A stretch of 64,000 nt of DNA from CAYRYU01 sp964428355 (GTDB lineage Bacteria; Muiribacteriota; Ozemobacteria; Ozemobacterales; Ozemobacteraceae): contig CAYRYU010000006.1 of the NCBI GenBank assembly GCA_964428355.1, positions 1-64,000 of the forward strand. Direction: 5' to 3'. The translations under genes and the position numbers were made by a program. Below the pieces are notes generated by a model that had not been told where the DNA came from, did no database searches, and was given only the letters and a program-made list of their open reading frames with translations. This document shows positions 36,761-45,721 of the stretch, piece by piece. How positions within the stretch are numbered: the stretch's first letter is position 1; every line of letters starts with the position of its first letter.

Positions 36761-39711
36761 TCGGCGAGAGACCTGGGAAGCAGCAGATAAGCCTGGATCT
36801 CGCGGGTTTTACCCCTGACACCGCGGATCGGCAGCTTTTTCACCGGCAGGGGCCCCGAAGCTGCCGCGAGGGTTTCCCCCGAAAGAATGATGCGGGTTCC
36901 GGTTTCGATCCTGGCGAGAGCCGCGAGGCGGGCTGCCAGATTGACGGTGTCCCCGATGACGGTGTAGTCGAGCCGGACGGAGGCGGCTCCGAGAATCCCG
37001 GAAACCGCATTCCCGGTGTTCATCCCGACAGCACTTTCAAGCGCGGAGTTTTGGAGGGTGAGCCTGATGAATTCCGCGACGGAAAGGGCGGCCCGGATGG
37101 CTTCGGATCGACTCGGGAACCGGTCGTGATAGAAGACTACAAGGATCTTCTCCCCCATGACCTTGTCGATCTCGCCGCCGAACCTCTCCACCGCTTCCTG
37201 AACCGCCTGGAGATGGGTTTCGAGAATCCGGAAAACCTCCCTGGAGGTGCGTGTCTGCCTCAGGTGGTAGAACCCCCGGAGCACGGAAAAAAGTGCCGTG
37301 ATTTCGCGGTTTCCTCCCCCCGCATTCTTCGAATCTGGATCGTCTGTCCTGACCGCCTCCCGAACGGATGAGGAGACGAACTTCCCCAGGATCTGCCCTT
37401 CCTGTAGCCCCACAGCCATTCCGTTGAAGGTCCTGGCGAGGGATCCGAACTCATCATCGCGGTTTTCATCGAGGCGGACACTGAAGTTCCCGGAATTGAT
37501 GGCTCCAACGGCCCTCCGAAGCCGCCTGAGAGGGACCAGGATGTGATCCGCACCCCAGAGAGCAAGGAGGATTCCCAACAGGAGGAGGCTCGACCGGAGA
37601 AGCAGAAAGAGGTCCCTCATTCCCCTGAGCCGCTCCTCGATATTCCTTGTCGATCGGAACCCCCCAAGAACGAAGTTCGAAAGGTGCCGTCCCGGAAACG
37701 CCTCGAAAACCTTCTCTTCGCCGTCATCGAATACCTGGATAGGAAGCCCCGTCACCTTGGTTCTTTCGATCAGTTCGAGGAGCTTTGGATATTTCTCCAG
37801 GTTGCCGGAGAAATCCATCCCGAACAGGTGTTCATTCTTCCGGACCGCCGAGATCCCTTCGAGGGAGGTTTTCCCGATCCCACGAACCAGATCCGAAAGG
37901 TAGGGGATTTCCATGAAGATGCCACCGATAGTGAAATAGCTGACGAACCTCAAGTTGCCCTTGTCCACGATGGGTATGAAGAGCATGAAGTACTCATCCC
38001 ACCTGCTCTTGACCCTGACCAGTCTCTGGGGAGTATGGATCATCCCCAGGAGGAGATCGATCGACCCGGTAAACGCGAAGAAGGCTTTGAAGGAACCTTC
38101 GAGGATGGTTTCCCGTTTCAGATTCTCCTTCTGGGGTTGCCTCAGCTTGCCTCCCGATCTCTGGAAATCGCTCTCCAGCCTTCTGATGAAGGGGCGAGTG
38201 GGATAGGTCATCAACTCGACGAAGGTCACGGGAGATGTGATCGAAAGGCCTGGGTTGAGAAAGTCGGGCCAACATCGGACAAATCCGTCCGGCCCGACAG
38301 CGAAGAGGGAAAAGGGAAATCCTTTCGGAGACCCCATCGGAATTCCCGATGCCCGAAGCAGGCCCAGGGAATACTCCGACAAAGCCCGGTTCCCTCCAGA
38401 CTTGTACTCCCGCTCCAAATCGAGACGGAAGCGTGGTTTTCTCATCGCCTCCTTCACGAAGCCGGTAATCAGGTCCCGTCTTTCAAGAATTCCCTCGTCC
38501 AGACGTTTCATCTCCTCGTGGAGGTTCACGCCAAGATCGGTTTTCATCCGACGCTCTTCCTGGTCCGACGTCGAGCGAAACAGGATACTGGCGAGACCGA
38601 TAGGAGCCCCCCCCACCACCAGGAACACCGCGATAAGCATGAAACCCACGCGCACCCTTGGTCCGCGATCGAACAGGAGTCGTTCACCGATCAGAACAAG
38701 GGCAGAGACGAAGATGATGGCGAAGAAAGAGAGGGCGAAGCTTTCAGCAGCTCCCGGCGGCCCGCCCTGGTCGGGAATCCGGAAAACCACGAGTGGAACG
38801 AGATCGGAACCCGGCAGCTGGGCGGAAGAGAACAGGGCGAATTCCCGGTTGGCCATCGACGGAAGGAGGATTTTGCCTTTCCCGAGATGACGCAGGATCG
38901 CTTTCCTGATCGACGCCTCCTTGCGGAAGAAGGGAGAGAAGAAGGCTTTCCTCCTGCCTTTCGAAAATTTCGTTCCCCTCGCGTTCGAAACGAAGGCAAG
39001 CCCAAAAGACTCCGAGGGAAAGGATTTCACGAGCGCGCGAAAGGAAAAATCCCGTGACAGCCTGGAAAAATCGAGAATGCAAGCATACCTGACCACGGGG
39101 GAGCTTCCGGGGCTCCCGATCAGGTCCCAGAAAACCCCACGGGTTCCCTCGACCCCGGAGAACAGGGTGGTCTTCCGCCGCATCAGGGAGAGGTTCTCGC
39201 GCAGGAAATCCGGTGAAAGGGGGAACCGGAGAGGAGTGGAAAACTCCCGCGAGACTTCCCGAAGAAGGTCTGATGCGGGATCGGTGTCCGAGGTCATTTC
39301 GAGGAAGAGGGCTTCGGCCGAACTGGAGATGAGTGGGCCAGAGGAAGTCCGAAAGGTCGTGAGGGGGATGGAGGAAAGGCCGCCCGTGGCAAAGAAGCGA
39401 TGGGGCGGCAGGAACGGTCTCAGTATGGTCCGATAGGCCCGGTCCAGGTCTTCGGAGGAAAGAGTCCCTGCTTCTTTGTATCTTTCCTCAAGAGCGATCC
39501 GGAAGTCGAGGAACACCTTGTTCACCATCGCCTCGGAATCCACCGATCTTTTCAGGCTCTCCAGCTCCCGCCGGGCACGGTTCCGCATTTCGTCCTGACG
39601 TCGGGAAGCTGCGAGAGTCCGGTCGAGGCTCCGGTCGGAGAGGAACAGGATGACCGGCAGAGCAAGCGAGAGAGCAGCCAGGAGGAAAGGGATGAACGGG
39701 GACCTCTTCAT
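36757..39711 (-). CDS. Class III cyclase-like receptor 1 (metal aspartates lost, Asn/Arg kept)
   Basis: This 984-residue protein has an N-terminal TM helix, a large extracytoplasmic domain, two central TM helices, a second extracytoplasmic domain, a fourth TM, a HAMP domain (LVPLRRLRRAVGAINSGNF) and a C-terminal class III nucleotidyl cyclase domain (about 800-960). In the cyclase domain the first metal Asp is Val810 (FSVLRGF) and the second is Glu854 (VMGEKILVVF). The adenine-contacting Lys850, Thr917 and the transition-state pair Asn924/Arg928 (VNLAARL) are kept. This is the C2-type half of a catalytic site, so a homodimer should be inactive. The ATG overlaps the upstream gene's stop (ATGA) and has GGAGGAA before it. 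Last gene of a four-gene operon. Confidence 0.88.
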   Translation of the reverse strand: MKRSPFIPFLLAALSLALPVILFLSDRSLDRTLAASRRQDEMRNRARRELESLKRSVDSEAMVNKVFLDFRIALEERYKEAGTLSSEDLDRAYRTILRPFLPPHRFFATGGLSSIPLTTFRTSSGPLISSSAEALFLEMTSDTDPASDLLREVSREFSTPLRFPLSPDFLRENLSLMRRKTTLFSGVEGTRGVFWDLIGSPGSSPVVRYACILDFSRLSRDFSFRALVKSFPSESFGLAFVSNARGTKFSKGRRKAFFSPFFRKEASIRKAILRHLGKGKILLPSMANREFALFSSAQLPGSDLVPLVVFRIPDQGGPPGAAESFALSFFAIIFVSALVLIGERLLFDRGPRVRVGFMLIAVFLVVGGAPIGLASILFRSTSDQEERRMKTDLGVNLHEEMKRLDEGILERRDLITGFVKEAMRKPRFRLDLEREYKSGGNRALSEYSLGLLRASGIPMGSPKGFPFSLFAVGPDGFVRCWPDFLNPGLSITSPVTFVELMTYPTRPFIRRLESDFQRSGGKLRQPQKENLKRETILEGSFKAFFAFTGSIDLLLGMIHTPQRLVRVKSRWDEYFMLFIPIVDKGNLRFVSYFTIGGIFMEIPYLSDLVRGIGKTSLEGISAVRKNEHLFGMDFSGNLEKYPKLLELIERTKVTGLPIQVFDDGEEKVFEAFPGRHLSNFVLGGFRSTRNIEERLRGMRDLFLLLRSSLLLLGILLALWGADHILVPLRRLRRAVGAINSGNFSVRLDENRDDEFGSLARTFNGMAVGLQEGQILGKFVSSSVREAVRTDDPDSKNAGGGNREITALFSVLRGFYHLRQTRTSREVFRILETHLQAVQEAVERFGGEIDKVMGEKILVVFYHDRFPSRSEAIRAALSVAEFIRLTLQNSALESAVGMNTGNAVSGILGAASVRLDYTVIGDTVNLAARLAALARIETGTRIILSGETLAAASGPLPVKKLPIRGVRGKTREIQAYLLLPRSLAE

Positions 39712-42700
39712 ATTTCCTCCAGCTCTGCAAGCTCGTATCCGGGGGTATCCGGAATGGAAATGAAGGAAAGCCCCGGATGGAAGTCCCTGACCCTGTCGGA
39801 AACGATGATCCTCGTGGCGGTTCCGAGCTTGGAAACCGCTTCCAGGGATTCGGCGTTGATCGGAACGTCCCCGAGGATGGTCTGCTCGAACCGGTTTTTC
39901 GCCTTGATGGTTCCCATCTCGATGGTCCCGGTGTCGATCCCGATGCCGATCCGGTAGGGGAAATCTCCCCGCGCGACCCGGGCCTTGCGAATCGCAATAT
40001 GCGAGCGCATCATTTCGATAGCCGCCCTGAGAGCCTTAACCGGAGACCCGCGGTCGGGATCGTCGAAGAAGACGGCAACAACAGCATCGCCGATGAACCT
40101 GTCGACCGTTCCTCCGTTGGCCCGGATCCGCCCGACCATGGCCTCGAAATGCTCGTTGAGCATATCCACCACCTCGTTCGGGAGGTGCCTTTCCGACAGG
40201 GAGGTGAACTGCCTGATATCTGAAACGAGCACCGAAGCATCCCTCCTGGAAGGCTCGGGAACATCCGATCCCGAAAGGACGGCAAGATCCGAACCGATGG
40301 TTCCGGGAACGAACATGGTCAGACGTTTCCGCTCCCTCAAGCCCTGGATCATCCCGTCGATCGACCGGGTCAACTCACCGAGCTCGTCGGAACCGGGCAG
40401 AGCGACCCTGATGGACAGGTCACCCGAAGTCACGCGGGCCAACCCTTCCTCGACCTTGATGAGGGGAAAGAGGAGGTGGTGGAACACCCCCATTCCGAGA
40501 GGCACCAGAAGAAGCAGGAAAAGGAGCACGAGGGCCAGCAAGCCCGCGAGCCGGGAGGCACGTTTCGCCCCGACCTGCGATGAATCAAGCAAGGTGGCAA
40601 GGACGAAACCCTTGAGGGTCTGGCACGGGTGGAGGAAAAGGGTCAGGTCAGGGGAAAGCGAAACGGAAAATCCTGTCCTGGTACGTGAGGAAAGGTCCAT
40701 GAAGAACCTGGCTTTTCGGCCCCAGCTGGATTCCCAGGTTTTCCCCTCGTCGGCACGCGGGAAAACCGGTTCGATCCCTCCGGCAACGCATCGGCCTGCC
40801 AGAAAGATCCCGCCCATCTTCCGAAGGCCCTCCCAGGCAAGCATCTTCCGGAGGAATCGGACAAATCGGACCTCGAAGTCCGCGCGAAGGTAAACCCATG
40901 CGCGTGACTTCCCATTTTCGGTGACAAGGTCCTGGAAGAAGAAGGTGCTCTGGTCGTTCACTTCTATCTGATCGAGCTTTCGCCTGATGGCGAGAAGGAT
41001 TTCCCTCACGTCGCACCGGTAGTTCGAGAGGAACGTGAAGTTCATGAGCGTTTCCATTCCCTCCAGACGTATGGGCAGAAAGAAGGAACGACCCGGCTCG
41101 AGAAATCTCGTCGTGGATTCGAAGAGTGGAAAGAAGCTGTCGAACATTCTGAACGCATGGCATTTACCAGGAGAGCCGCGTCTGATCTCGAAAGCCGGCT
41201 TGTCGGCGGGAAGAACGTAGATCGCCGAAAGGGGAAACCCCCGCTTTCCGAACCGCCGAAAAGCCGCCCCGGCAACCGCTTCCAACCTTCGCGCTTCGGT
41301 TCCCGTGATCCCGGCGCACCAACCGGGATCGGATGATAGCGCGGAACCTTCCCGACGGAAACCCGCGGTCACGAGTTCGACGCTCGAATCGATCTCTTCC
41401 AGGCGCTGCCTGGCTTCCTTGATTCCCAGCTCCTGATCCTGCATTGCCGAGGATTCCACGAACGAGACTCCCCCGATCGCCAGGGCAAGGAGGGGAAGGA
41501 TCCCGGCAAAAAAGAGAAAGACCGAGAACCAGAGCCGGATGGGAATCGAAAACCCCTCACGGGCGGGTGCCGCAGGTGAGTGTTTCGGGAAGCCCTCCCT
41601 GCGGCCTGCACGCGTCACCTTCCTGAACAAAAGCAGCGGAATCCCGAGGGAAAGAAGCAATTTGAAGACCTTCCCTCCCGGGCCTGCGCGACCCCCGGCC
41701 CTGGAGACGATCCAGAGGTCATAGGGGAAATGCCCTGCGACATGTATACGGAAGGCCCACAAGCCGAGATCATCGAGTTCGACCAGGGTATCCGTGGGGA
41801 TCTTCCTCGACGCAAGGGGAACATAGGGAGTATGCAGCTCGAGGAACCTCCTGAAGTCAGGCGTGGAGATCAGGAACCGATCGGATTCCTTCATCGAAGG
41901 TACAAGAAGAACCTCGAAGGGGCGTGCAAACGAATACCCGGAAACCCTCTCCATTCGCGCGATCGCTTCCCTGGTGGTTTTCAAGCCGAAGTCCAGAAAG
42001 GCCCGGGAAACCTCCCCCGTGGTAGGAAAGATTCCCATGTAGCAGAGCCGTTCCCCTTTCCGTCCAGTGCTCGGGTCCAAGCCAGGAACCGTGTCCCAGA
42101 TCAGGAAGCCCCTCTTGTCACCGTTGAAGACCCTGATGCAACGACCTTTCTGGGGGCCGACGAACATCATGGCTGCGTAATGTGTCCGGTAGGGGCCACC
42201 GAACAGCATTCCGCTTCTCTGATCCATGGACTTCCGCTCGTCTTCGGAAAGATTGTCCCAGTTCAGGAAGCCTTCCAGGAGACTGCCAAGAAGACGGGCC
42301 TTTCCCGAGATCGGCCCACCGGTCAGCATTGGGAGCGGTCTGGTCTTTCCGGAACCCGAAAGGGTGAACCAATGGAACTCGAAACCCGGACTCCGGTGAC
42401 TCGCGGGGAAGACCCGCTCCAGGGTGGTCTGGAAGTCGTTCCCTGCGCTCGGTTCCCAGCCCGGTTTCCGAACGGCCATGAGCCGGCCGATTGCGCGTTT
42501 GAACTCGTTGTTCATCCGGACGACCTGCCCTTCGAAAGAGTAGCCGTCCCTGAAAACGACCGACGCCATCCGTGCGATCCGTTCCCAACCGATCCGACGG
42601 TCCTTCCGCGTGACATCCTCGAGGCCCTCCAGGCCACCCGCAAGAAAGAAGAGAGAAAGGCCGAGGATGATCGTGAGCGCAATTGGGCCGGCAAGGTCGA

Positions 42701-42716
42701 TGAATCTCGATTTCAC
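39708..42716 (-). CDS. Class III cyclase-like receptor 2 (metal aspartates kept, Arg lost)
   Basis: This 1002-residue protein has the same plan as its neighbours: N-terminal TM, ectodomain, two central TMs (LLLSLGIPLLLF; IRLWFSVFLFFAGILPLL), second ectodomain, TM, HAMP (LFPLIKVEEGLARVTSGDL) and a cyclase domain. Both metal ligands are present, Asp833 (VSDIRQFT) and Asp877 (RFIGDAVVAVF). The conserved Asn-x3-Arg region reads PINAESLEAV, with Ser where Arg is expected and Asn displaced by one; the Lys before the second Asp is Arg. This is the C1-type half-site. The start is a GTG overlapping the upstream stop (GTGA). It would need a C2-type partner for catalysis. Confidence 0.88.
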   Translation of the reverse strand: MKSRFIDLAGPIALTIILGLSLFFLAGGLEGLEDVTRKDRRIGWERIARMASVVFRDGYSFEGQVVRMNNEFKRAIGRLMAVRKPGWEPSAGNDFQTTLERVFPASHRSPGFEFHWFTLSGSGKTRPLPMLTGGPISGKARLLGSLLEGFLNWDNLSEDERKSMDQRSGMLFGGPYRTHYAAMMFVGPQKGRCIRVFNGDKRGFLIWDTVPGLDPSTGRKGERLCYMGIFPTTGEVSRAFLDFGLKTTREAIARMERVSGYSFARPFEVLLVPSMKESDRFLISTPDFRRFLELHTPYVPLASRKIPTDTLVELDDLGLWAFRIHVAGHFPYDLWIVSRAGGRAGPGGKVFKLLLSLGIPLLLFRKVTRAGRREGFPKHSPAAPAREGFSIPIRLWFSVFLFFAGILPLLALAIGGVSFVESSAMQDQELGIKEARQRLEEIDSSVELVTAGFRREGSALSSDPGWCAGITGTEARRLEAVAGAAFRRFGKRGFPLSAIYVLPADKPAFEIRRGSPGKCHAFRMFDSFFPLFESTTRFLEPGRSFFLPIRLEGMETLMNFTFLSNYRCDVREILLAIRRKLDQIEVNDQSTFFFQDLVTENGKSRAWVYLRADFEVRFVRFLRKMLAWEGLRKMGGIFLAGRCVAGGIEPVFPRADEGKTWESSWGRKARFFMDLSSRTRTGFSVSLSPDLTLFLHPCQTLKGFVLATLLDSSQVGAKRASRLAGLLALVLLFLLLLVPLGMGVFHHLLFPLIKVEEGLARVTSGDLSIRVALPGSDELGELTRSIDGMIQGLRERKRLTMFVPGTIGSDLAVLSGSDVPEPSRRDASVLVSDIRQFTSLSERHLPNEVVDMLNEHFEAMVGRIRANGGTVDRFIGDAVVAVFFDDPDRGSPVKALRAAIEMMRSHIAIRKARVARGDFPYRIGIGIDTGTIEMGTIKAKNRFEQTILGDVPINAESLEAVSKLGTATRIIVSDRVRDFHPGLSFISIPDTPGYELAELEEI

Positions 42717-45700
42717 CCCTTGCCCTCTTTTCTACCCGGAGCCGGGAATTCAACGATCTCGAAAACCCGCTCAGGAACACCAAGGGCTTCCGTCACGCCG
42801 TGCGGAAGAGGTTCAACGGCAACCCTGCCCGTCACGTACCGTAGAGTCTCGGCGGAAACGATCACATGCGAATGGGTTCCCTTTTTCGAAGCGGTTTCCA
42901 GAAGAAAGGACCGGTTGACCGGGGGCCCGATGAACGCGAGGTCGCTTCGATCCTGGCTTCCGATCTTTCCGAGAAGGACCCGTCCGGTATCGATTCCGAC
43001 TCCGATCGCGATCGTGAACAACCCTTCCCGGGCACGCCTTGCGTTGAACTCCTCGAGAAAACCGAGCATCGAAGCCGCCGTTGCAAGGGCTCCCGCAACT
43101 CCCTTCTCGCCTTCTTCAGGGAAAACCGCATAGACCGCGTCCCCGATGAACTTCTGGACCTGCCCGCCATTGCACCTGGTCACCTCTTCGACGACCTCGA
43201 AGTAGCCGTTGAGCATCGAAAACAGTTCCTCGACCGGATATCGCTCGGAAAGGGTTGTGAACCCTCGAATATCCGACACCAGGACCGAAACTTCCTTCTC
43301 CCTCGCCTCGAAACCCGCTTCGTTGCCGGCTTTGATTGCCTGGAGGGCGGTTTCCGAAAGGTAGGCCCGGAGCCTCTCCTTCTCTCGCAACTCTCCCACC
43401 ATGAGATTGAAGTTTCGGCTCAGACGGCCGATCTCGTCGTCTCCTTCCGCGGGAAGGGCCACTCCGAGATCTCCGCGACAGACCCTGGCCAATCCCTCGT
43501 CCAGGCGCCTGACGGGTTCGAGTATCCGGTTCGTCACGACAATCCCCATGACGGGAACGAACAAGAGAACGGATGCCATCCCGACGAGAAAGAGGAGATT
43601 CCGCCATCCCCTGGCCTCAAGGAGGTCCCGGATCCGGCCGAAACCCAGGAATCGGAACCCCTCCAGCCAGGAATCGTTGGAAAAGAAGAAGAGGAATCTC
43701 TCTCCCCCTATTTCGACCTCACCGCTCGTTTCTTTCTTTACCGTCGATCCCATGTACAAATCGGGCATGGTTTTCAAAACCTCCCGGTCGAAGAAGGCGG
43801 GAAATCCGGAGGCAACCTCGTCCTTCGGGGCTGGGGGGAATACGTAGTTCCTGAAAAAACCGATCCTCTCCGAGCCCTTGGATTCCCGATGATCCTTTGC
43901 GAGCCATCCCTTTCTCAACTCGAACCTGAGGAACCAGGATATCAGAAGGTCCGCATCGTATGTGAGGAGAAGAACCCTGGACGAGTTCCCTACCCGGACA
44001 ACCATCGGAAGGAGGAATTTCTCTCCTCCCTGCCCAAACCTGCTCGAGGAAATGGAATCGAGGGGGAACTCGACCCTGATCGTCTTCCCGATCTTTTGAA
44101 CATCATCCACCACGGCCTGGGCAAGAACCGAGGACTGGGATTCGGAGACTCCGACATGGTCTTTGAACAACCTTGAAATCAATATCCGGAAGATCACCAG
44201 ATTCTGCTGGGACCTTCTTGCCGACGTCCTTTCGATCTTTCCCTCCCCGTCCGAAAGGAAGAATTGCGTGAAGAACGGCCAGTGCTTCCCATTGCCCTGG
44301 AAAGCTTCAAGCGCTTTCAGCGCTTCCCCGGTATTTTTCGACCCATCGACCGTTCCCCTGATTGTGGGAACCATTCTTGCCGAAAAAAGCGGGATGAAAT
44401 CGCGGAACCGTTCCTTCAAACGTTCCGTTTTCGTACGGAAACCACCGAACACGGTATTCCGTTCCTTCCTTTCGAGTTCCCCTTCAAGAGCGGTCCCCGC
44501 CCAGTACATCCCCATGATGGGGAGGAGGCTGGCCAGGATAAGAAGTCCCGCGACCTGCCAGCGGAGCCCAATATTCCGGAAGTTTCCCAGGGCAACCAGC
44601 AGGAGGACGATTCCTCCCAGAAGCAACAGGAATTTCGAAGCCGTGCCGATTCCGGCCTGGAAAGCCCGTTCCGTTTCCCGGAGCTTTCCCACGGGGGTAA
44701 GAAGAATGAGTTCCCGGTCCTTGGAAAGCTCGATGGGGAGGACGGAGACGAGCCAGGAACCCCAGAAGAACGTGTTTCCCCTCCGCCGACGGACCACCGG
44801 GGCGAGCATTTCTGCCAGGGATATTGGAAGACGGCTGCGACAATGGAAGACCGACCGGCGGGGATTCGCCAGATCCAGCAGGATGAGGTTTTCGATTCCT
44901 TCTGGCGAAAGCCTCGAAACGCCTTTCAGGGCAAGGCGGGGGAAAAAATCCTTCGGAAAGCGGGAGAAGGTCGCTTTGAGGAAGAACCCGTCCCACGAAT
45001 CCGATGCTGCCCCGCTTCCCGCGCGCGGCCCACCGCCGTTGCCCAGAACGGTCCGGCCGTCCCTTCGCGAACTCCAGAGGAACATGCATCCCTGCTTCCT
45101 GCCCGAGGGAAAAATCTCCTTGTTCACTTCCTGGAGGACGGGCCATCCGTAGACGTTCGTTCCCACGAAGCTCAGAAAGTCCTGGATATCCGCCAGGTTC
45201 CTCATTCCCTTGAGGTCCTCCCGGATCAAATCAGGGCCAATCGCCCCCCCATGCATCAGGTATCCCCGGACGATCCTCTCGAGAAAGGGAACACCGGAAA
45301 AAGCGACGGAGGACGCAACGGGAACGGGATTTCCGGCAAGATCCCACGCGGCCACCTGGAGCGAACCTGGAAACAGGTTTCCCATCCGCGAAAGGAACCT
45401 TCCCCGTCCGGCGGGATCCAAACCCAGATTTCGGGTCAGAAAAGGTTGAAGACAGTAGGTGGGGTGGACGGCATCGATGAGGGGCGGTGTCCTTCGCAGG
45501 TTTTCCCGGGTCACGGTCTCCCGGAAAAGCTCGAGCCGTTCCTCCGAAGCGCGCAGGAAGAACTCCTTCGCCTGCCGGACGGGAAGGAAGACCAGAAACA
45601 GGAACAGCAGTATCCACTTTCCCAGGCCGGCGAGAATCCGGAAGAGATCGTACGACCAAAGGTCCGCGGTGGACGGTTCAAGGTCATTCCGCGACCGGGG

Positions 45701-45721
45701 TTCCGGAAAGGTTTCCCTCAT
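42713..45721 (-). CDS. Class III cyclase-like receptor 3 (metal aspartates kept, Arg lost)
   Basis: I choose the ATG at 45721, which overlaps the upstream stop as ATGA and has GGGGGA 8 nt before it; a GTG 18 bases further upstream is possible but breaks the pattern of the other three junctions. The 1002-residue protein has four TM helices, two ectodomains, a HAMP domain (LEPVRRLDEGLARVCRGDL) and a cyclase domain. The metal ligands Asp817 (VSDIRGFT) and Asp861 (KFIGDAVYAVF) are present. The transition-state region reads GPPVNRSFLLETA: Asn is kept and Arg is replaced by Leu. It is therefore a second C1-type half-site. Confidence 0.88.
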   Translation of the reverse strand: MRETFPEPRSRNDLEPSTADLWSYDLFRILAGLGKWILLFLFLVFLPVRQAKEFFLRASEERLELFRETVTRENLRRTPPLIDAVHPTYCLQPFLTRNLGLDPAGRGRFLSRMGNLFPGSLQVAAWDLAGNPVPVASSVAFSGVPFLERIVRGYLMHGGAIGPDLIREDLKGMRNLADIQDFLSFVGTNVYGWPVLQEVNKEIFPSGRKQGCMFLWSSRRDGRTVLGNGGGPRAGSGAASDSWDGFFLKATFSRFPKDFFPRLALKGVSRLSPEGIENLILLDLANPRRSVFHCRSRLPISLAEMLAPVVRRRRGNTFFWGSWLVSVLPIELSKDRELILLTPVGKLRETERAFQAGIGTASKFLLLLGGIVLLLVALGNFRNIGLRWQVAGLLILASLLPIMGMYWAGTALEGELERKERNTVFGGFRTKTERLKERFRDFIPLFSARMVPTIRGTVDGSKNTGEALKALEAFQGNGKHWPFFTQFFLSDGEGKIERTSARRSQQNLVIFRILISRLFKDHVGVSESQSSVLAQAVVDDVQKIGKTIRVEFPLDSISSSRFGQGGEKFLLPMVVRVGNSSRVLLLTYDADLLISWFLRFELRKGWLAKDHRESKGSERIGFFRNYVFPPAPKDEVASGFPAFFDREVLKTMPDLYMGSTVKKETSGEVEIGGERFLFFFSNDSWLEGFRFLGFGRIRDLLEARGWRNLLFLVGMASVLLFVPVMGIVVTNRILEPVRRLDEGLARVCRGDLGVALPAEGDDEIGRLSRNFNLMVGELREKERLRAYLSETALQAIKAGNEAGFEAREKEVSVLVSDIRGFTTLSERYPVEELFSMLNGYFEVVEEVTRCNGGQVQKFIGDAVYAVFPEEGEKGVAGALATAASMLGFLEEFNARRAREGLFTIAIGVGIDTGRVLLGKIGSQDRSDLAFIGPPVNRSFLLETASKKGTHSHVIVSAETLRYVTGRVAVEPLPHGVTEALGVPERVFEIVEFPAPGRKEGKG